A stretch of DNA of 64,000 bases from assembly GCA_913009205.1 (NCBI GenBank), contig CAJVYC010000016.1:1-64000 (forward strand), given 5' to 3'. The DNA is from an uncultured Fluviicola sp. Lineage in GTDB: Bacteria; Bacteroidota; Bacteroidia; Flavobacteriales_D; Crocinitomicaceae. Below the pieces are notes generated by a model. It ran no database searches and was not told where the DNA came from. It worked only from the letters and a program-made list of their open reading frames with translations. Both the position numbers and the translations under genes were made by a program. Numbering within the stretch: position 1 is the first letter of the stretch; every line of letters begins with the position of its first letter. Shown here in pieces: positions 16,029-26,428 of this stretch.

Positions 16029-18008
16029 TTACTCAACAATTAATCTTTGTGTCATTTCAATATTATTAACTGTAACTTTAACCAAGTAAACTCCAGTCTC
16101 TAAAGACAAAGTATTAATTGGAAGTTTAGAACCAGCATTAACAGCTCCGTAATTTTTAGAAGCAACTTCTTTCCCAGCCATATCAATCAATGTGATTTGA
16201 ACTTCTGAATTGCCATCGAAATCTGCTTCGATGAACGCAACAGTGTTTGTTGGGTTAGGGTACATTCTAAATGTAGATTTAGTATCTAAATCATTAATTC
16301 CAGTGTTACTAAAGATTGTTGATTTACCGGCGTTATCAATTCCTCCGTTTGGATCAATTAACATGCCGATAACGTGCATGTTGTTCTCATTCCATTCAGA
16401 AGGCAATACGAAATCAAATACCACAGAGTGTGTTTCACCAACATTAACTGTTGCAGGGAAACTAGTAGGCTCACCGTTCCAATCTGGAGCGATATCTCTA
16501 GCTACGTGATCGTAAGCCATTTGAGCAGCAGGAACTGTAGAAGGCAATAACTCGTATCCACCCATTTCACCATTTGCACCACCAGCGTAGGCATTTGCTT
16601 GGTCGTAACCGTCAACACTTGATCCAGTAACTCCATCTTCAGTCAATACACAAGCCAATCTCCAAGAGTCATCTGCAGCCATATCGAATGTAGCAGAAAC
16701 TGTTACTTGTAATTCTCTTGTTCCAGCATCCCAAACAGAAGCGTTTGCGATTATTGCAGCAGGAGGAGTAACCAAACGTTCGTAGAAATCACCATCCATT
16801 GCAGATGGATCAACTTCAGGACCTCTATCTACTAATGAACTTGGGTAACCACCAATGAAACCACCGATTGCAGCATCATAATCAGTTACAACCATTGGAT
16901 CAGCATTGTGAACAGCAATACCTGCCCAGAAATTACCAAATTCGTTTTCATATCTGTCCATGAAGACAGTTCCTCTCACACACCAAGGACACCAAGTTCC
17001 TGTAGCTTCCTCACCAACAACAACTTTTCCTGGTGCAGGAATAACGTGATTTGCAACTAAACATGCATCATCATCAGTAGCATCTCCATCAATTCCTCCA
17101 TTCACGTTTGAAACTGTAGCAGTTGCATTGTGAATACCACCTTGAACTTGAATAGGAGTCGAATAAACAACATCATAAGATTGTCCAGCAGCTAAGTTAA
17201 TACCAGTTACTGATTCAGGATAAGTAGTTCCATAAAGATCAATTGCAACATCGAATGAAGTAATTGCGTCAGTTCCTGCATTTACAATAGTTACTGTAGG
17301 ACTCTTATAAGTTCCAGCTATTCTTCCTCCAAGGTTAAATCCTGCAACAGATGCATTTAATTGAGAAGGCAAGTATGCAGCGTAATCGAAAGAAACGTTA
17401 TCAACGTAGAACTCACTCGTTTCTAGTGGGAATAAATCCACAGTAGCTACTTGGTTAATTGAATTTGCCCAAACACCGAAACACACTCCATCGATAAATC
17501 CTTGCCATCTTCCAGTTGAAAGATTCGCTTCAATTCTCAATGTGAACCACGTTTCGTCAGTATAAGAACCAACAGCCAAACTACTTGACACACCATCGTC
17601 AATAGTTACCGTTCCATTTGCCATGTTACAGTTCATTGCCCAAACTGTTCCTGGAACTGTGTTTGCCTGAAAGTTAAAGTAACCTGTTTTACCAGCCATA
17701 ACATAAAAAGCAGACTCGTAAGTCAAAATTCCGTCAGTGTATTCTTGACCGAAATCCAAAAGTACATCTTGAGGTCCCCCTCCTGCTTGTCCTAAAAAAT
17801 AGATTGAATTAGTACCGCTTAGTGCTTGTGCATCATTTGCTTGTGCATCTTCAGCTCCACCTAAAGCACCACTCCATGTGGTCCATTCAGTTGCGCTTGG
17901 CCCGATATAGTCTCCTACATTTAGAGCATCGAAATCATCTGAGAATAACTGGGCACTTAGAGCCGTAGTTAAAAGTAAAGATGATAATAATAGTGTGATT
18001 TTTTTCAT
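16029..18008 (-). CDS. Omp28-related secreted protein with type A T9SS sorting domain
   Basis: The ATG at 18008 (659 aa) is chosen because it gives a standard signal peptide (MKKITLLLSSLLLTTALSAQ); an upstream ATG adds an unlikely leader. After the signal, a jelly-roll-like region (~20-220) precedes Ig-like sequence (~235-330). Then comes an Omp28-related domain that opens with GEEATGTWCPWCVRG, a thioredoxin-like CxxC. The last ~75 residues (STFRMYPNPTNTVAFIEADF to QRLIVE) are a type A sorting domain, so the protein is exported by T9SS and processed at the surface. Ligand unknown. A strong terminator follows. Confidence 0.9.
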   Translation of the reverse strand: MKKITLLLSSLLLTTALSAQLFSDDFDALNVGDYIGPSATEWTTWSGALGGAEDAQANDAQALSGTNSIYFLGQAGGGPQDVLLDFGQEYTDGILTYESAFYVMAGKTGYFNFQANTVPGTVWAMNCNMANGTVTIDDGVSSSLAVGSYTDETWFTLRIEANLSTGRWQGFIDGVCFGVWANSINQVATVDLFPLETSEFYVDNVSFDYAAYLPSQLNASVAGFNLGGRIAGTYKSPTVTIVNAGTDAITSFDVAIDLYGTTYPESVTGINLAAGQSYDVVYSTPIQVQGGIHNATATVSNVNGGIDGDATDDDACLVANHVIPAPGKVVVGEEATGTWCPWCVRGTVFMDRYENEFGNFWAGIAVHNADPMVVTDYDAAIGGFIGGYPSSLVDRGPEVDPSAMDGDFYERLVTPPAAIIANASVWDAGTRELQVTVSATFDMAADDSWRLACVLTEDGVTGSSVDGYDQANAYAGGANGEMGGYELLPSTVPAAQMAYDHVARDIAPDWNGEPTSFPATVNVGETHSVVFDFVLPSEWNENNMHVIGMLIDPNGGIDNAGKSTIFSNTGINDLDTKSTFRMYPNPTNTVAFIEADFDGNSEVQITLIDMAGKEVASKNYGAVNAGSKLPINTLSLETGVYLVKVTVNNIEMTQRLIVE

Positions 18009-18101
18009 AAGTAAGATAAGTTTTAGTAGAACCACCAAGTTAACCCTAATTAACACTTATACCTCCTATTCTTGAAGATTATTTAAAGTACTCTTGAACT
18101 C

Positions 18102-19181
18102 TTATTTGATGTATCTAAAGTCCTGATTGTTCTTAATCGTTGTCAAAGAATGATAAATTAAGCGAATTGCATTTTCAACATCTTCTTTACGGCACATCTC
18201 AACCGTTGTGTGCATGTAGCGAAGTGGCAATGAAATCAAAGCACTTGGTACGCCTTCATTTGAATAAGCGAAAGCATCTGTATCAGTCCCAGTAGCGCGC
18301 GAAGCTGCGGCTCTTTGGAATGGAATTTTATTCTTCTCGGCAGCTTTAATAATTTGTTTCAATAAGTTATTTTGAACCGCTGGACCATAGGTTAAAACAG
18401 GACCATCGCCAGATTTCAAATCACCTTGAACAATTTTATTAATCATTGGTGTATTTGTATCGTGACAAACATCGGTTACGATTGCAACATCTGGCTTGAT
18501 TTTCTGAGCGATCATTTGTGCTCCTCTTAATCCAACTTCTTCTTGAACTGCGTTCACGATGTACAATGCGAATGGAAGTTTCGTTTTCTCTTCTTTAAGC
18601 AATCGAGCAATCTCTGCAATCATAAAACCACCCATACGATTGTCAAGTGCACGTCCACAATATCTGTTCTTGTTTAAAATGATGAATTCATCTTCAAACG
18701 TAACCACACATCCAACATGAACGCCCATTGCTTCTACCTCATCTTTTGTAGAACAACCTGCATCCAAACAAATATTCTTCATACTTGGCGCATCATCTTT
18801 TTCATGTCTCGTATGGATAGCTGGCCAACCAAAAACAGCTTTAACCATTCCTTTATCCGTATGAATGTTTACCCGTTTAGATGGCGCAATCATATGATCT
18901 GAACCTCCATTTCTTCTCAAGTAAATAAATCCATCCTTTGTTATATAGTTCACAAACCATGAGATTTCATCAGCGTGTGCTTCAATTACAACTTTGTACT
19001 TTGCCTTCGGATTAATAACTCCTACAACGGTTCCATAATTGTCAGTGAAGTATTCATCGATGTATGGTTTGACATAATCCAACCATATTTTTTGTCCTTC
19101 TAATTCAAAACCAGTTGGCGATGTATTGTTTAAATACTTTTCAAGAAATTTTTGCGATTTGGCGTTGATGATCTTCTTCAT
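18102..19181 (-). CDS. M42 family metallo-aminopeptidase
   Basis: 359 residues, the usual M42 (glutamyl aminopeptidase/deblocking aminopeptidase) length. Cytosolic two-metal enzyme that trims peptides from the N-terminus. Seen: EAHADEISWFV (~65-75) with the first metal ligand, the bridging aspartate in GRALDNRMGGF (~180), the general base pair in NAVQEEVGLRG (~212), a ligand in VTDVCHDTN (~235), and the last His ligand in MHTTVEM (~322). All ligands are present, so it should be active. Monocistronic. Confidence 0.94.
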   Translation of the reverse strand: MKKIINAKSQKFLEKYLNNTSPTGFELEGQKIWLDYVKPYIDEYFTDNYGTVVGVINPKAKYKVVIEAHADEISWFVNYITKDGFIYLRRNGGSDHMIAPSKRVNIHTDKGMVKAVFGWPAIHTRHEKDDAPSMKNICLDAGCSTKDEVEAMGVHVGCVVTFEDEFIILNKNRYCGRALDNRMGGFMIAEIARLLKEEKTKLPFALYIVNAVQEEVGLRGAQMIAQKIKPDVAIVTDVCHDTNTPMINKIVQGDLKSGDGPVLTYGPAVQNNLLKQIIKAAEKNKIPFQRAAASRATGTDTDAFAYSNEGVPSALISLPLRYMHTTVEMCRKEDVENAIRLIYHSLTTIKNNQDFRYIK

Positions 19182-19254
19182 GACGGTATGTTATAATTAT
19201 GTCACAAAGCAACATATTATTTTCCGAATAAAAAATCTAATGTGATGAGTGGAA

Positions 19255-22200
19255 CTATCGAAGCAATGTTATGTTCCCTTTTACAATCGCTTCATCCCCT
19301 CCAACGCATGTAACGTCAAGATAGTAATCATAAACATCTGGATCAAGTGCCTTTCCTCTGAAAGTACCGTCCCAACCATCTGTTCTGTCAAAGGATTCGA
19401 AAACCATTTCTCCCCATCTGTCATAGATTCTGAAAACCATCTCTTCTACCAATGCCCCTCGAACGTAAAGAATTTCATTTTCACCATCACCATTTGGAGA
19501 GAATGCATTTGGAATGTATAAGTAAGGATCTCCACAAATAAATTGAAACGTTGTAATCAAAACAGTATCCATCTTGGCGCAAATTCCATCGGTAACAGTT
19601 AAAGTATAAATGGTTGTTTGATCAACAACAGCATCTGTAATTTGACCATTGACATTTACTACTCCTTGTCCAGGAGACCAGGTATAAATTAATCCTGAAG
19701 GTTCGCCAATTAATTGAACGGTTGAACCTTCGGCGACGAGCGTTTCAGAGGCCGTAGCAATAACAGAAGGTGTAGGAATGTTTCCGACGTAAATTTGAAT
19801 CGAATCATTTACGACACAACCCGTATTCGACGTTGCAGTTACATAAATGTATTGACTGTTAGTTGGATTGACCATAACACTATTTGTAATAGACGGAGCT
19901 ACAATAACGGAATCCGGAGTCCAAACATAATTAAATGAAATCGTTGGGTTCGTATTCGTTGCAGTGACGGTCGTTTGTTCACCTGCACAAATAGAATCAT
20001 TGGCAGTTAATATCAGTGCTGAACCAATAAAGTCGACTACAACACTATCAATTCCGGAACAGCCAGAATTGCTTGCATTAATGTAATAGGTCATTGGACC
20101 AGATGGTGTATGGGTCCAAACGGAATCGGTTATATCCGTATTCAGCGTATCCGTAAAGTTGATGTTACTTGACCAAATATAAGATGTCGCTGCACCTGAT
20201 GCGTAAGCGATGAAATCAATCGATGTTGTGATACACAATTCTTGATCTGGAATTACAGATAAGCTTAAAGAGTCGGTAACAGTAATTGTTATTTCAGCAG
20301 TATCCGTTAATAGACAAATACTATCTGTTACATATAAATATACCTGGTAAACTCCAGCAGTATCAAATGTGATAACAGGCTCAAAAATTACAGATGTTGT
20401 GTCCCCATTTCCGAAATCCCAGAGATAGGAATCTGAGTCGGTCGAATTATTCTCAAACTCAACGGCAAGCGGCAAACAACCAAAATTGTCATCAATTGTA
20501 AAATCCGCGACAGGTATTAATTCAAAATCGAATTTAAAAATCAGGTTATTACAATTTCCCGCATCATTTGTACTTGACCACGCTCCAGGTGAAGTTCCAA
20601 AATCACTATTTCCGCCGCACCCTCCACAAACGGATTGATAAACGACACCTTTTTCATCAAATCGTGAAGTGCCGCCATCAACATGTTCTCCCGACTGGCC
20701 TCCTCCTATATATGTTCCGTATAATGTATCCATAAAATTACGTTCAATTACGAGTAAATAAAAATCTGGATTAGTACTTGTTGATTGAAAGGCATCCGTT
20801 GTAATTGGCATATTTATGGCTGGAGCATTTGAAGCTAGTGATTTACCCCATCCAGAGATATAAATATTTCCACAAATATCAACCAAAAAGGCTGAAGGCG
20901 AAATGTCCATTGCATTATTCCCGCTTCCAAAAACAGTTGAATTTATAGCCGTTACTAATGTTGAATCGAATCGAATTACAAATTGGCTACTTCCAGGGTT
21001 TACAAATGTTGAATTTATTACTGGGAAAGTTCCGTTTTGAGATTGTCCTACCATATAAATTTGATTCATACGGTCAACCTCAACAAAAAAGCCTTGGTCA
21101 TAATTGGCAGTTCCTACGTAAGTCCCTCCAATAATTGAACTCCCATTACTTGGAAGTTTAACTATAAACCCGTCTGTTTTGCCTCCTCCATATGTGTTCT
21201 GCCACCCAGCCATCCCAATTAAATCATTCGAGGCCGTTCCACCACCAAAGATTACATTATCGGAAAGATCCACCTTAACAGAGTAACAAGCGTCATTATT
21301 TGATCCGCCATAATAGCTTGACCAAATTAGAGTAGATAAATCTGTTGATAATTTAAAAATTACACCATCTTGTAGGCCTCCACTTACTGGTTGAAAAGCA
21401 TTGACAACAGGAAAGTCAGTTGACCTTGTGCATGAAGCTACAATCACATTATTATTAGCATCGAGCATAATTTCACCTCTAAATTGATCGCCATAATTTG
21501 TCGTCAATGAATCAATCATTGCTGTATTCGCGTTGTAGCTTATTCCATCGTTATTGGAACCTCCAACATAAGTTGATCCCAATAAGTTAAGTCCATTCGA
21601 ACTCAATTTACTCACAAAAATATCTGTCCCATTTGTAAGGTGATGCACACCATTACTTGTAAAATTCAATGGTAAAACTCCCCCCGAATGTGTTCCCGAA
21701 TACCCATTTTGAAAAGGGAAATCGGAACTAGACGTGGCACCATATAAATAAACATTATTCATAGAATCACAAATTAAGCTATGTACCGTTTCAGTTCCTT
21801 GGGTATCATCGCCTCCTCCTAAAAAACACGTCCAAAGCATTTGAACACCGTCTGAAGAATATTTAGAAATAAAGACATCCGTTACGCCGTATGTTCCCGC
21901 CGGATCATTGGCAGAAGGCATTATGTTCGTAATAGTTGTACTTGTACTCCAAGCAGGCGCAGGTGTTGGATACGAATTCCCGAAAACAATACCTCCTGAA
22001 TACGCTGTTCCGTCATAACCATACGTAGCAGTCATTCCAAAGTTATCGGATGGTGATCCACTATAGGTTGCAAAAACAAGAACGGGGTCAATAATTAGAA
22101 TTGCGTTTGGATTGTAGTCTCCCAATTCAAAACTCAATTTATTACCGTCTAAAACGAACTTGCATTCAATATCTCTGATATTACCATTGACAATTTGGTA

Positions 22201-22818
22201 TACATATGGCTTTTGTTCTAAAATTTCTCCAAGGTCCGATTTCACAATTAAATCCCCTTTTTTGTTCAACTTGATTTCCTGATGACCATTGTACTCCATT
22301 TGAATCAAGTTTGGATCAATGCCAGGCTGAACGTGGAATTCATATTTTAATTCCAGCTCATTTTCAATCAGTTTCATATCAATACCGTCGTACAAATCAT
22401 GCAAAATAGCCTCTCCATATCCATGAACATTTGTTGCCCATTTCGAGTGATCGTTGCCTTTAAAATAATTGTAATATTCCTTAGATGCCAGTGAAGCATC
22501 GATTTCAGTCACATCGTTTGCTCCCCAGAAAAGCAACTCTATATAGCGTTCTTTGGCCAGTGCTGATGTCTTTTTAGAATCGACTTTACCATGATTGGTT
22601 GAAACGTCAGAATGATCTTGTAATTGAAATAGGAAACGACCCTGTTCTACCCAAAGGTTTCCGCCTTCAAATTTTGACTTAAACAAAACATTATCTCCCC
22701 ATTGTCCTTTGTTCTCAATGAATGCATGATGAATAGAATGATCATGTTCGATGTGCTGAGACCAAGAGATTCCTGTCATCAAAAGCACTGCAAATAGTAA
22801 TAGAATTCTAATTCTCAT
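19255..22818 (-). CDS. Large secreted SBBP/PKD protein with type B T9SS sorting domain
   Basis: 1187 residues. Signal peptide 1-20; an N-terminal domain beginning AFIENKGQWGDNVLF (DUF7948-like), common at the front of Bacteroidota SBBP proteins; about eight beta-propeller-like SBBP repeats (~250-700; motifs such as YLYGATSSSDFP); a PKD domain (~775-860; SYLWDFGNGDTTS); two Ig-like repeats; and a C-terminal gliding-motility-associated type B sorting domain (YIPNAFSPNGDGEN to the end). The protein is exported by T9SS and likely displayed or released; an adhesin-type role is inferred. No neighbouring SprF-like gene is directly adjacent. Confidence 0.92.
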   Translation of the reverse strand: MRIRILLLFAVLLMTGISWSQHIEHDHSIHHAFIENKGQWGDNVLFKSKFEGGNLWVEQGRFLFQLQDHSDVSTNHGKVDSKKTSALAKERYIELLFWGANDVTEIDASLASKEYYNYFKGNDHSKWATNVHGYGEAILHDLYDGIDMKLIENELELKYEFHVQPGIDPNLIQMEYNGHQEIKLNKKGDLIVKSDLGEILEQKPYVYQIVNGNIRDIECKFVLDGNKLSFELGDYNPNAILIIDPVLVFATYSGSPSDNFGMTATYGYDGTAYSGGIVFGNSYPTPAPAWSTSTTITNIMPSANDPAGTYGVTDVFISKYSSDGVQMLWTCFLGGGDDTQGTETVHSLICDSMNNVYLYGATSSSDFPFQNGYSGTHSGGVLPLNFTSNGVHHLTNGTDIFVSKLSSNGLNLLGSTYVGGSNNDGISYNANTAMIDSLTTNYGDQFRGEIMLDANNNVIVASCTRSTDFPVVNAFQPVSGGLQDGVIFKLSTDLSTLIWSSYYGGSNNDACYSVKVDLSDNVIFGGGTASNDLIGMAGWQNTYGGGKTDGFIVKLPSNGSSIIGGTYVGTANYDQGFFVEVDRMNQIYMVGQSQNGTFPVINSTFVNPGSSQFVIRFDSTLVTAINSTVFGSGNNAMDISPSAFLVDICGNIYISGWGKSLASNAPAINMPITTDAFQSTSTNPDFYLLVIERNFMDTLYGTYIGGGQSGEHVDGGTSRFDEKGVVYQSVCGGCGGNSDFGTSPGAWSSTNDAGNCNNLIFKFDFELIPVADFTIDDNFGCLPLAVEFENNSTDSDSYLWDFGNGDTTSVIFEPVITFDTAGVYQVYLYVTDSICLLTDTAEITITVTDSLSLSVIPDQELCITTSIDFIAYASGAATSYIWSSNINFTDTLNTDITDSVWTHTPSGPMTYYINASNSGCSGIDSVVVDFIGSALILTANDSICAGEQTTVTATNTNPTISFNYVWTPDSVIVAPSITNSVMVNPTNSQYIYVTATSNTGCVVNDSIQIYVGNIPTPSVIATASETLVAEGSTVQLIGEPSGLIYTWSPGQGVVNVNGQITDAVVDQTTIYTLTVTDGICAKMDTVLITTFQFICGDPYLYIPNAFSPNGDGENEILYVRGALVEEMVFRIYDRWGEMVFESFDRTDGWDGTFRGKALDPDVYDYYLDVTCVGGDEAIVKGNITLLR

Positions 22819-22877
22819 AACAATAGAGTTACTCTAAATTAAGGATTTAAAGATAAGACACCAAAATTGGACGAAAA

Positions 22878-22900
22878 GTTTGCTGAAACCCTTACTTTTG
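22878..22900 (+). promoter_or_regulatory. -7 element and promoter region of the 22917 operon
   Basis: TACTTTTG at 22893-22900 is a full TAnnTTTG match, 16 bases before the ATG. A TTG lies about 23 bases upstream, near 22867, at the long end of accepted spacing. Confidence 0.45.
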
Positions 22901-22916
22901 ACATAATAATTGATCT

Positions 22917-23870
22917 ATGGAAAATCGAATCACCCAACTTTTTAAGGTAGAATATCCACTAATTCAAGCAGGAATGATCTGGTGTTCAGGATGGAAATTG
23001 GCAGCTGCCGTTTCAAACTCTGGAGGTCTTGGCATCATTGGTTCTGGGTCGATGTATCCGGATGTTCTTGAGGAGCATATTATGAAGTGTAAAGAGGCAA
23101 CGAAGAAGCCTTTCGCCGTAAATCTTCCAATGCTCTATCCCGATATTGACAAGCACATTGAAACGATAATTAAATATAAAGTTCCAATTGTATTTACTTC
23201 CGCTGGAAATCCAAAAACATGGACTAAGCATTTGAAGGATCATGGAATTACAGTTGTGCATGTAGTCTCAAGTTTGAAGTTTGCAAAAAAAGCGGAAGAT
23301 GCCGGCGTTGACGCACTTGTTGCAGAGGGTTTTGAGGCAGGTGGACACAACGGACGCGATGAGACAACAACGTTTTGTTTAATTCCTTTGGTGGCTTCTG
23401 AAATTACAATTCCTTTAATTGCTGCCGGCGGAATTGGAACAGGCAGAGGAATGCTAGCTGCGATGAATTTGGGAGCAGATGCTGTTCAGATTGGAAGCCG
23501 GTTTGTAGCATCGAATGAATCCAGTGCTCATTCGAATTTTAAGGATGTCGTTATTGGTGCCAAAGAAGGTGACACGCAACTGACATTGAAAGAAATCACG
23601 CCAGTTCGTCTGGTCAAAAATGAGTTTTATGGTCAAATCCAAGCAGCGTACGAGAATGGTGCGACAATTGATGAGTTGAAATCACTGTTGGGAAGAGGTA
23701 GAGCAAAAAAAGGAATGTTCGAAGGTGATTTAGTGGCAGGTGAACTTGAGATCGGTCAAATATCAGGATTGATTAATGAAGTGGAACCCGCTAGCGACAT
23801 TGTTAGTAAAATCCTTGCTGAGTATCGCCAAGCACTGTCCGAACAACAAAATGAAAAATTTAATTTCTAA
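22917..23870 (+). CDS. Nitronate monooxygenase family flavoprotein (NPD), copy 2
   Basis: 317 residues, the classic single-domain NPD/nitronate monooxygenase form. Seen: YPLIQAGMIWCSGWKLAAAV (~15-33), FEAGGHNGRDE (~143) with the family histidine, and the phosphate-binding AAGGIGTGRGML (~175) then GADAVQIGSRF. It abuts the M16 peptidase gene with no gap (stop 23870, next ATG 23871), so these form an operon. It is distinct from the copy at 4482-5456: its motif set is closer to canonical, so it is the better candidate for the true nitronate enzyme. Confidence 0.9.
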   Translation: MENRITQLFKVEYPLIQAGMIWCSGWKLAAAVSNSGGLGIIGSGSMYPDVLEEHIMKCKEATKKPFAVNLPMLYPDIDKHIETIIKYKVPIVFTSAGNPKTWTKHLKDHGITVVHVVSSLKFAKKAEDAGVDALVAEGFEAGGHNGRDETTTFCLIPLVASEITIPLIAAGGIGTGRGMLAAMNLGADAVQIGSRFVASNESSAHSNFKDVVIGAKEGDTQLTLKEITPVRLVKNEFYGQIQAAYENGATIDELKSLLGRGRAKKGMFEGDLVAGELEIGQISGLINEVEPASDIVSKILAEYRQALSEQQNEKFNF

Positions 23871-25118
23871 ATGATAAAATTTGAACGATTCCAATTGGAG
23901 AATGGACTTAGAGTTCTTTTCCATAAGGATGAAACGACGCCAATGTCGGTAGTAAATACCCTTTATGATGTCGGCGCAAGAGATGAATCTGAAGATAAAA
24001 CTGGATTCGCTCACTTATTCGAACACTTGATGTTTGGAGGTTCTGTAAATATTCCAGAATTCGATACCCCCTTGCAAATGGCAGGTGGAGAAAACAATGC
24101 GTTTACTTCAAACGACATCACCAACTATTATAATGTCCTTCCTGTAAACAATATTGAAACCGCATTGTGGTTGGAAAGTGATCGAATGCTTTCATTGGCC
24201 TTTACTCCTAAAAGTCTAGAAGTTCAACGAAGTGTTGTGATCGAAGAATTCAGGCAACGCTATTTGAATCAACCGTATGGAGATGTTTGGTTGCAATTGA
24301 GACCACTTGCTTATAAAGAGCACCCTTACAAATGGGCGACAATTGGAAAGGAACTTGAACCCATAGAAAATGCTACAATGGAAGATGTGAAAGCATTTTT
24401 TAAGAAGCACTATAACCCTTCAAATGCAATCCTATGTGTCGCAGGAAATCTTGAACTTGAAAACGTTAAAGAACTCGTTGAAAAATGGTACGGTTCGATT
24501 CCAGCTGGAACGAAATACGAAAGAAATTTACCGAAAGAGCCTATTCAAAGAGAATTGCGCGAGCTAACGATTGAAAGAAATGTTCCGAACAATGCATTTT
24601 ATTATGCATTCAAAATGCCGGATCGTTTGCACCCTGACTTTTTTACGATTGACCTTTTATCTGATGCTTTAGGAAGAGACAAATCCGCTCGACTTTATGT
24701 GACACTGAAGAAGGAACAGCAATTGGTGGCCGATATTAGTGCCTACATTTTGGGGTCACTGGATGAAGGGTTATTAGTAATCTCTGGTAAGCTAAACGAA
24801 GGAATAACGTTCAAACAATTTGATAATGCACTTTGGGCTTTAATCGACGAATTAAGCGCGAACAAATTATCTGATTCAGAATTGGATAGAATCATGATAA
24901 AATTTAGAACTGCTAAAGAATTTCAAGAACAAGGATTGTTGCAGAGAGCAATGAATCTTTGTAATTATGAATTGCTTGGAGATCCAGACGGAGTCAATTC
25001 TGAAAGCGAGAAATACCACCAGATTACTACGGATGACATTCTAAGATGCGCGAAAAATATCTTAACGAAATCCAACTGTTCGATACTAAACATTAAAGCT
25101 GATAAAAATGCTAAATAG
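23871..25118 (+). CDS. M16 zinc peptidase, catalytic subunit
   Basis: 415 residues. The inverted zinc motif HLFEH (His48, Glu51, His52) is followed by the downstream Glu-containing helix, as in M16B peptidases, which often act as pairs of a catalytic and a non-catalytic subunit. Seen also: RLYVTLKKEQQLVADI near the C-terminal domain. There is no signal peptide, so a cytosolic location is likely unless export is non-classical. The 3' end overlaps the second subunit by 11 bases, in line with co-translation and complex formation. Confidence 0.92.
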   Translation: MIKFERFQLENGLRVLFHKDETTPMSVVNTLYDVGARDESEDKTGFAHLFEHLMFGGSVNIPEFDTPLQMAGGENNAFTSNDITNYYNVLPVNNIETALWLESDRMLSLAFTPKSLEVQRSVVIEEFRQRYLNQPYGDVWLQLRPLAYKEHPYKWATIGKELEPIENATMEDVKAFFKKHYNPSNAILCVAGNLELENVKELVEKWYGSIPAGTKYERNLPKEPIQRELRELTIERNVPNNAFYYAFKMPDRLHPDFFTIDLLSDALGRDKSARLYVTLKKEQQLVADISAYILGSLDEGLLVISGKLNEGITFKQFDNALWALIDELSANKLSDSELDRIMIKFRTAKEFQEQGLLQRAMNLCNYELLGDPDGVNSESEKYHQITTDDILRCAKNILTKSNCSILNIKADKNAK

Positions 25119-26367
25119 AACTATAGAACCAGCTTTAAAAGAAATTGATCACATTGATTTTGTAGCTCCGAAAAAGTATACAGTTTCAGGTCGCACTGAT
25201 CTATATCACATGAAGGAAGTTCCAAATGAAACATCGCGTTTTGAACTTTACTTCGATGCAGGAAAAGCAAAAGGAATTGATAGCATTGCAGGTTTCGTAA
25301 ATGGACTTTTACTTTCTGGAACACCAGATAAAAATTCTATTGAAATCAATAGCCAAATCAACGCATTGGGTGGTTTTCTAGAATCTGGAATCTCAGTTGA
25401 GAGCGCTACAATATCGATCTATTGTTTGAAAGAAAATTTAATTCCAATCCTCACTATTATTCTTGATGCAATTCAAAACGTTGCCTTTATAGAGAAAGAA
25501 GTCAATGAATTTTTAGCCGATAGAAAAGTGGGACACAACGTTAGTTTGGAAAAAGTAGGTTTTCTTGCACAACGTGAATTTCAGGAACGTCTTTTCGGTT
25601 CGAATGAAATCTATTCAAAAGCATTGAAACCATCCGATTTTGAAACGGTATCGATAGAAAAACTTAAAGAATTCCATTCAGAAAACTATTTAAATGGACT
25701 TGAAAAGGTTGTGATTGTTGGAGACCTTAATGAATCTGAAATCCATTCCATAATTGAAGCAACAAAACCTTTTGCGAATACAAAAGAACTTTCATTTGCT
25801 AAAGATTTGAGCAATGAGCGTGGATCATTCGCCGTTTCAAAAGAAGGAGCGTTACAATGTGCCGTTCGAATTGGCCGGATTTTATTTAATAAAAACCACG
25901 AAGACTATTTGGACTTTCTGATTTTGAATACCATTTTTGGAGATTATTTTGGAAGTCGTCTGATGTCAAACATTAGAGAGGACAAAGGATATACCTACGG
26001 AATTGGAACTATGGTCGCAGAATTGAACCATACTGGTTATTTTATGATCGCAACTGAAGTTGGAAAAGATGTTTTGAAGCCCACTTTAAAAGAAGTGAAA
26101 TATGAATTAAATCGTTTGCAAACGGAGCTGGTTGGCGAAGATGAACTCCAATTGGTTCGTAATTATATGTTAGGACAATTGCTTAAAAGTGCAGACGGGC
26201 CTTACGCGATGACTGATTTATTTTTAAGCGTTGAAGTTCACGGAAAAGGCCTTGAATTTTACAATTTAGCGTTGTCTAAAATTCAGAATATTACTGCGGA
26301 ACGTATTCAAGAATTAGCAAATAAATATTTGAATTGGGAGGACATGTCAATTGTCACTGCTGGATAG
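25108..26367 (+). CDS. M16 peptidase-like, non-catalytic partner
   Basis: 419 residues of the M16 fold. At the place of HxxEH it has GFVNGLLLSG, so the zinc site is absent. The C-terminal half has FGSRLMSNIREDKGYTYGIG (in two blocks around residue 290-310), the substrate-binding R/Y-type motif typical of the partner subunit. Together with the 23871 gene it should make a heterodimer in which this chain contributes substrate binding. The same arrangement is known for mitochondrial and many bacterial M16B pairs. Confidence 0.92.
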   Translation: MLNRTIEPALKEIDHIDFVAPKKYTVSGRTDLYHMKEVPNETSRFELYFDAGKAKGIDSIAGFVNGLLLSGTPDKNSIEINSQINALGGFLESGISVESATISIYCLKENLIPILTIILDAIQNVAFIEKEVNEFLADRKVGHNVSLEKVGFLAQREFQERLFGSNEIYSKALKPSDFETVSIEKLKEFHSENYLNGLEKVVIVGDLNESEIHSIIEATKPFANTKELSFAKDLSNERGSFAVSKEGALQCAVRIGRILFNKNHEDYLDFLILNTIFGDYFGSRLMSNIREDKGYTYGIGTMVAELNHTGYFMIATEVGKDVLKPTLKEVKYELNRLQTELVGEDELQLVRNYMLGQLLKSADGPYAMTDLFLSVEVHGKGLEFYNLALSKIQNITAERIQELANKYLNWEDMSIVTAG

Positions 26368-26428
26368 CAACTTAAGAGAGATCTTTTCGTCTTCATACTA
26401 GGTATGATAATTTTACGTTAATAAATAC

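Noticed and set aside
18009-18056. Longer start for the Omp28-like protein
   Set aside because: The upstream codons give two hydrophobic leaders in a row; ATG 18008 alone gives a normal signal peptide.
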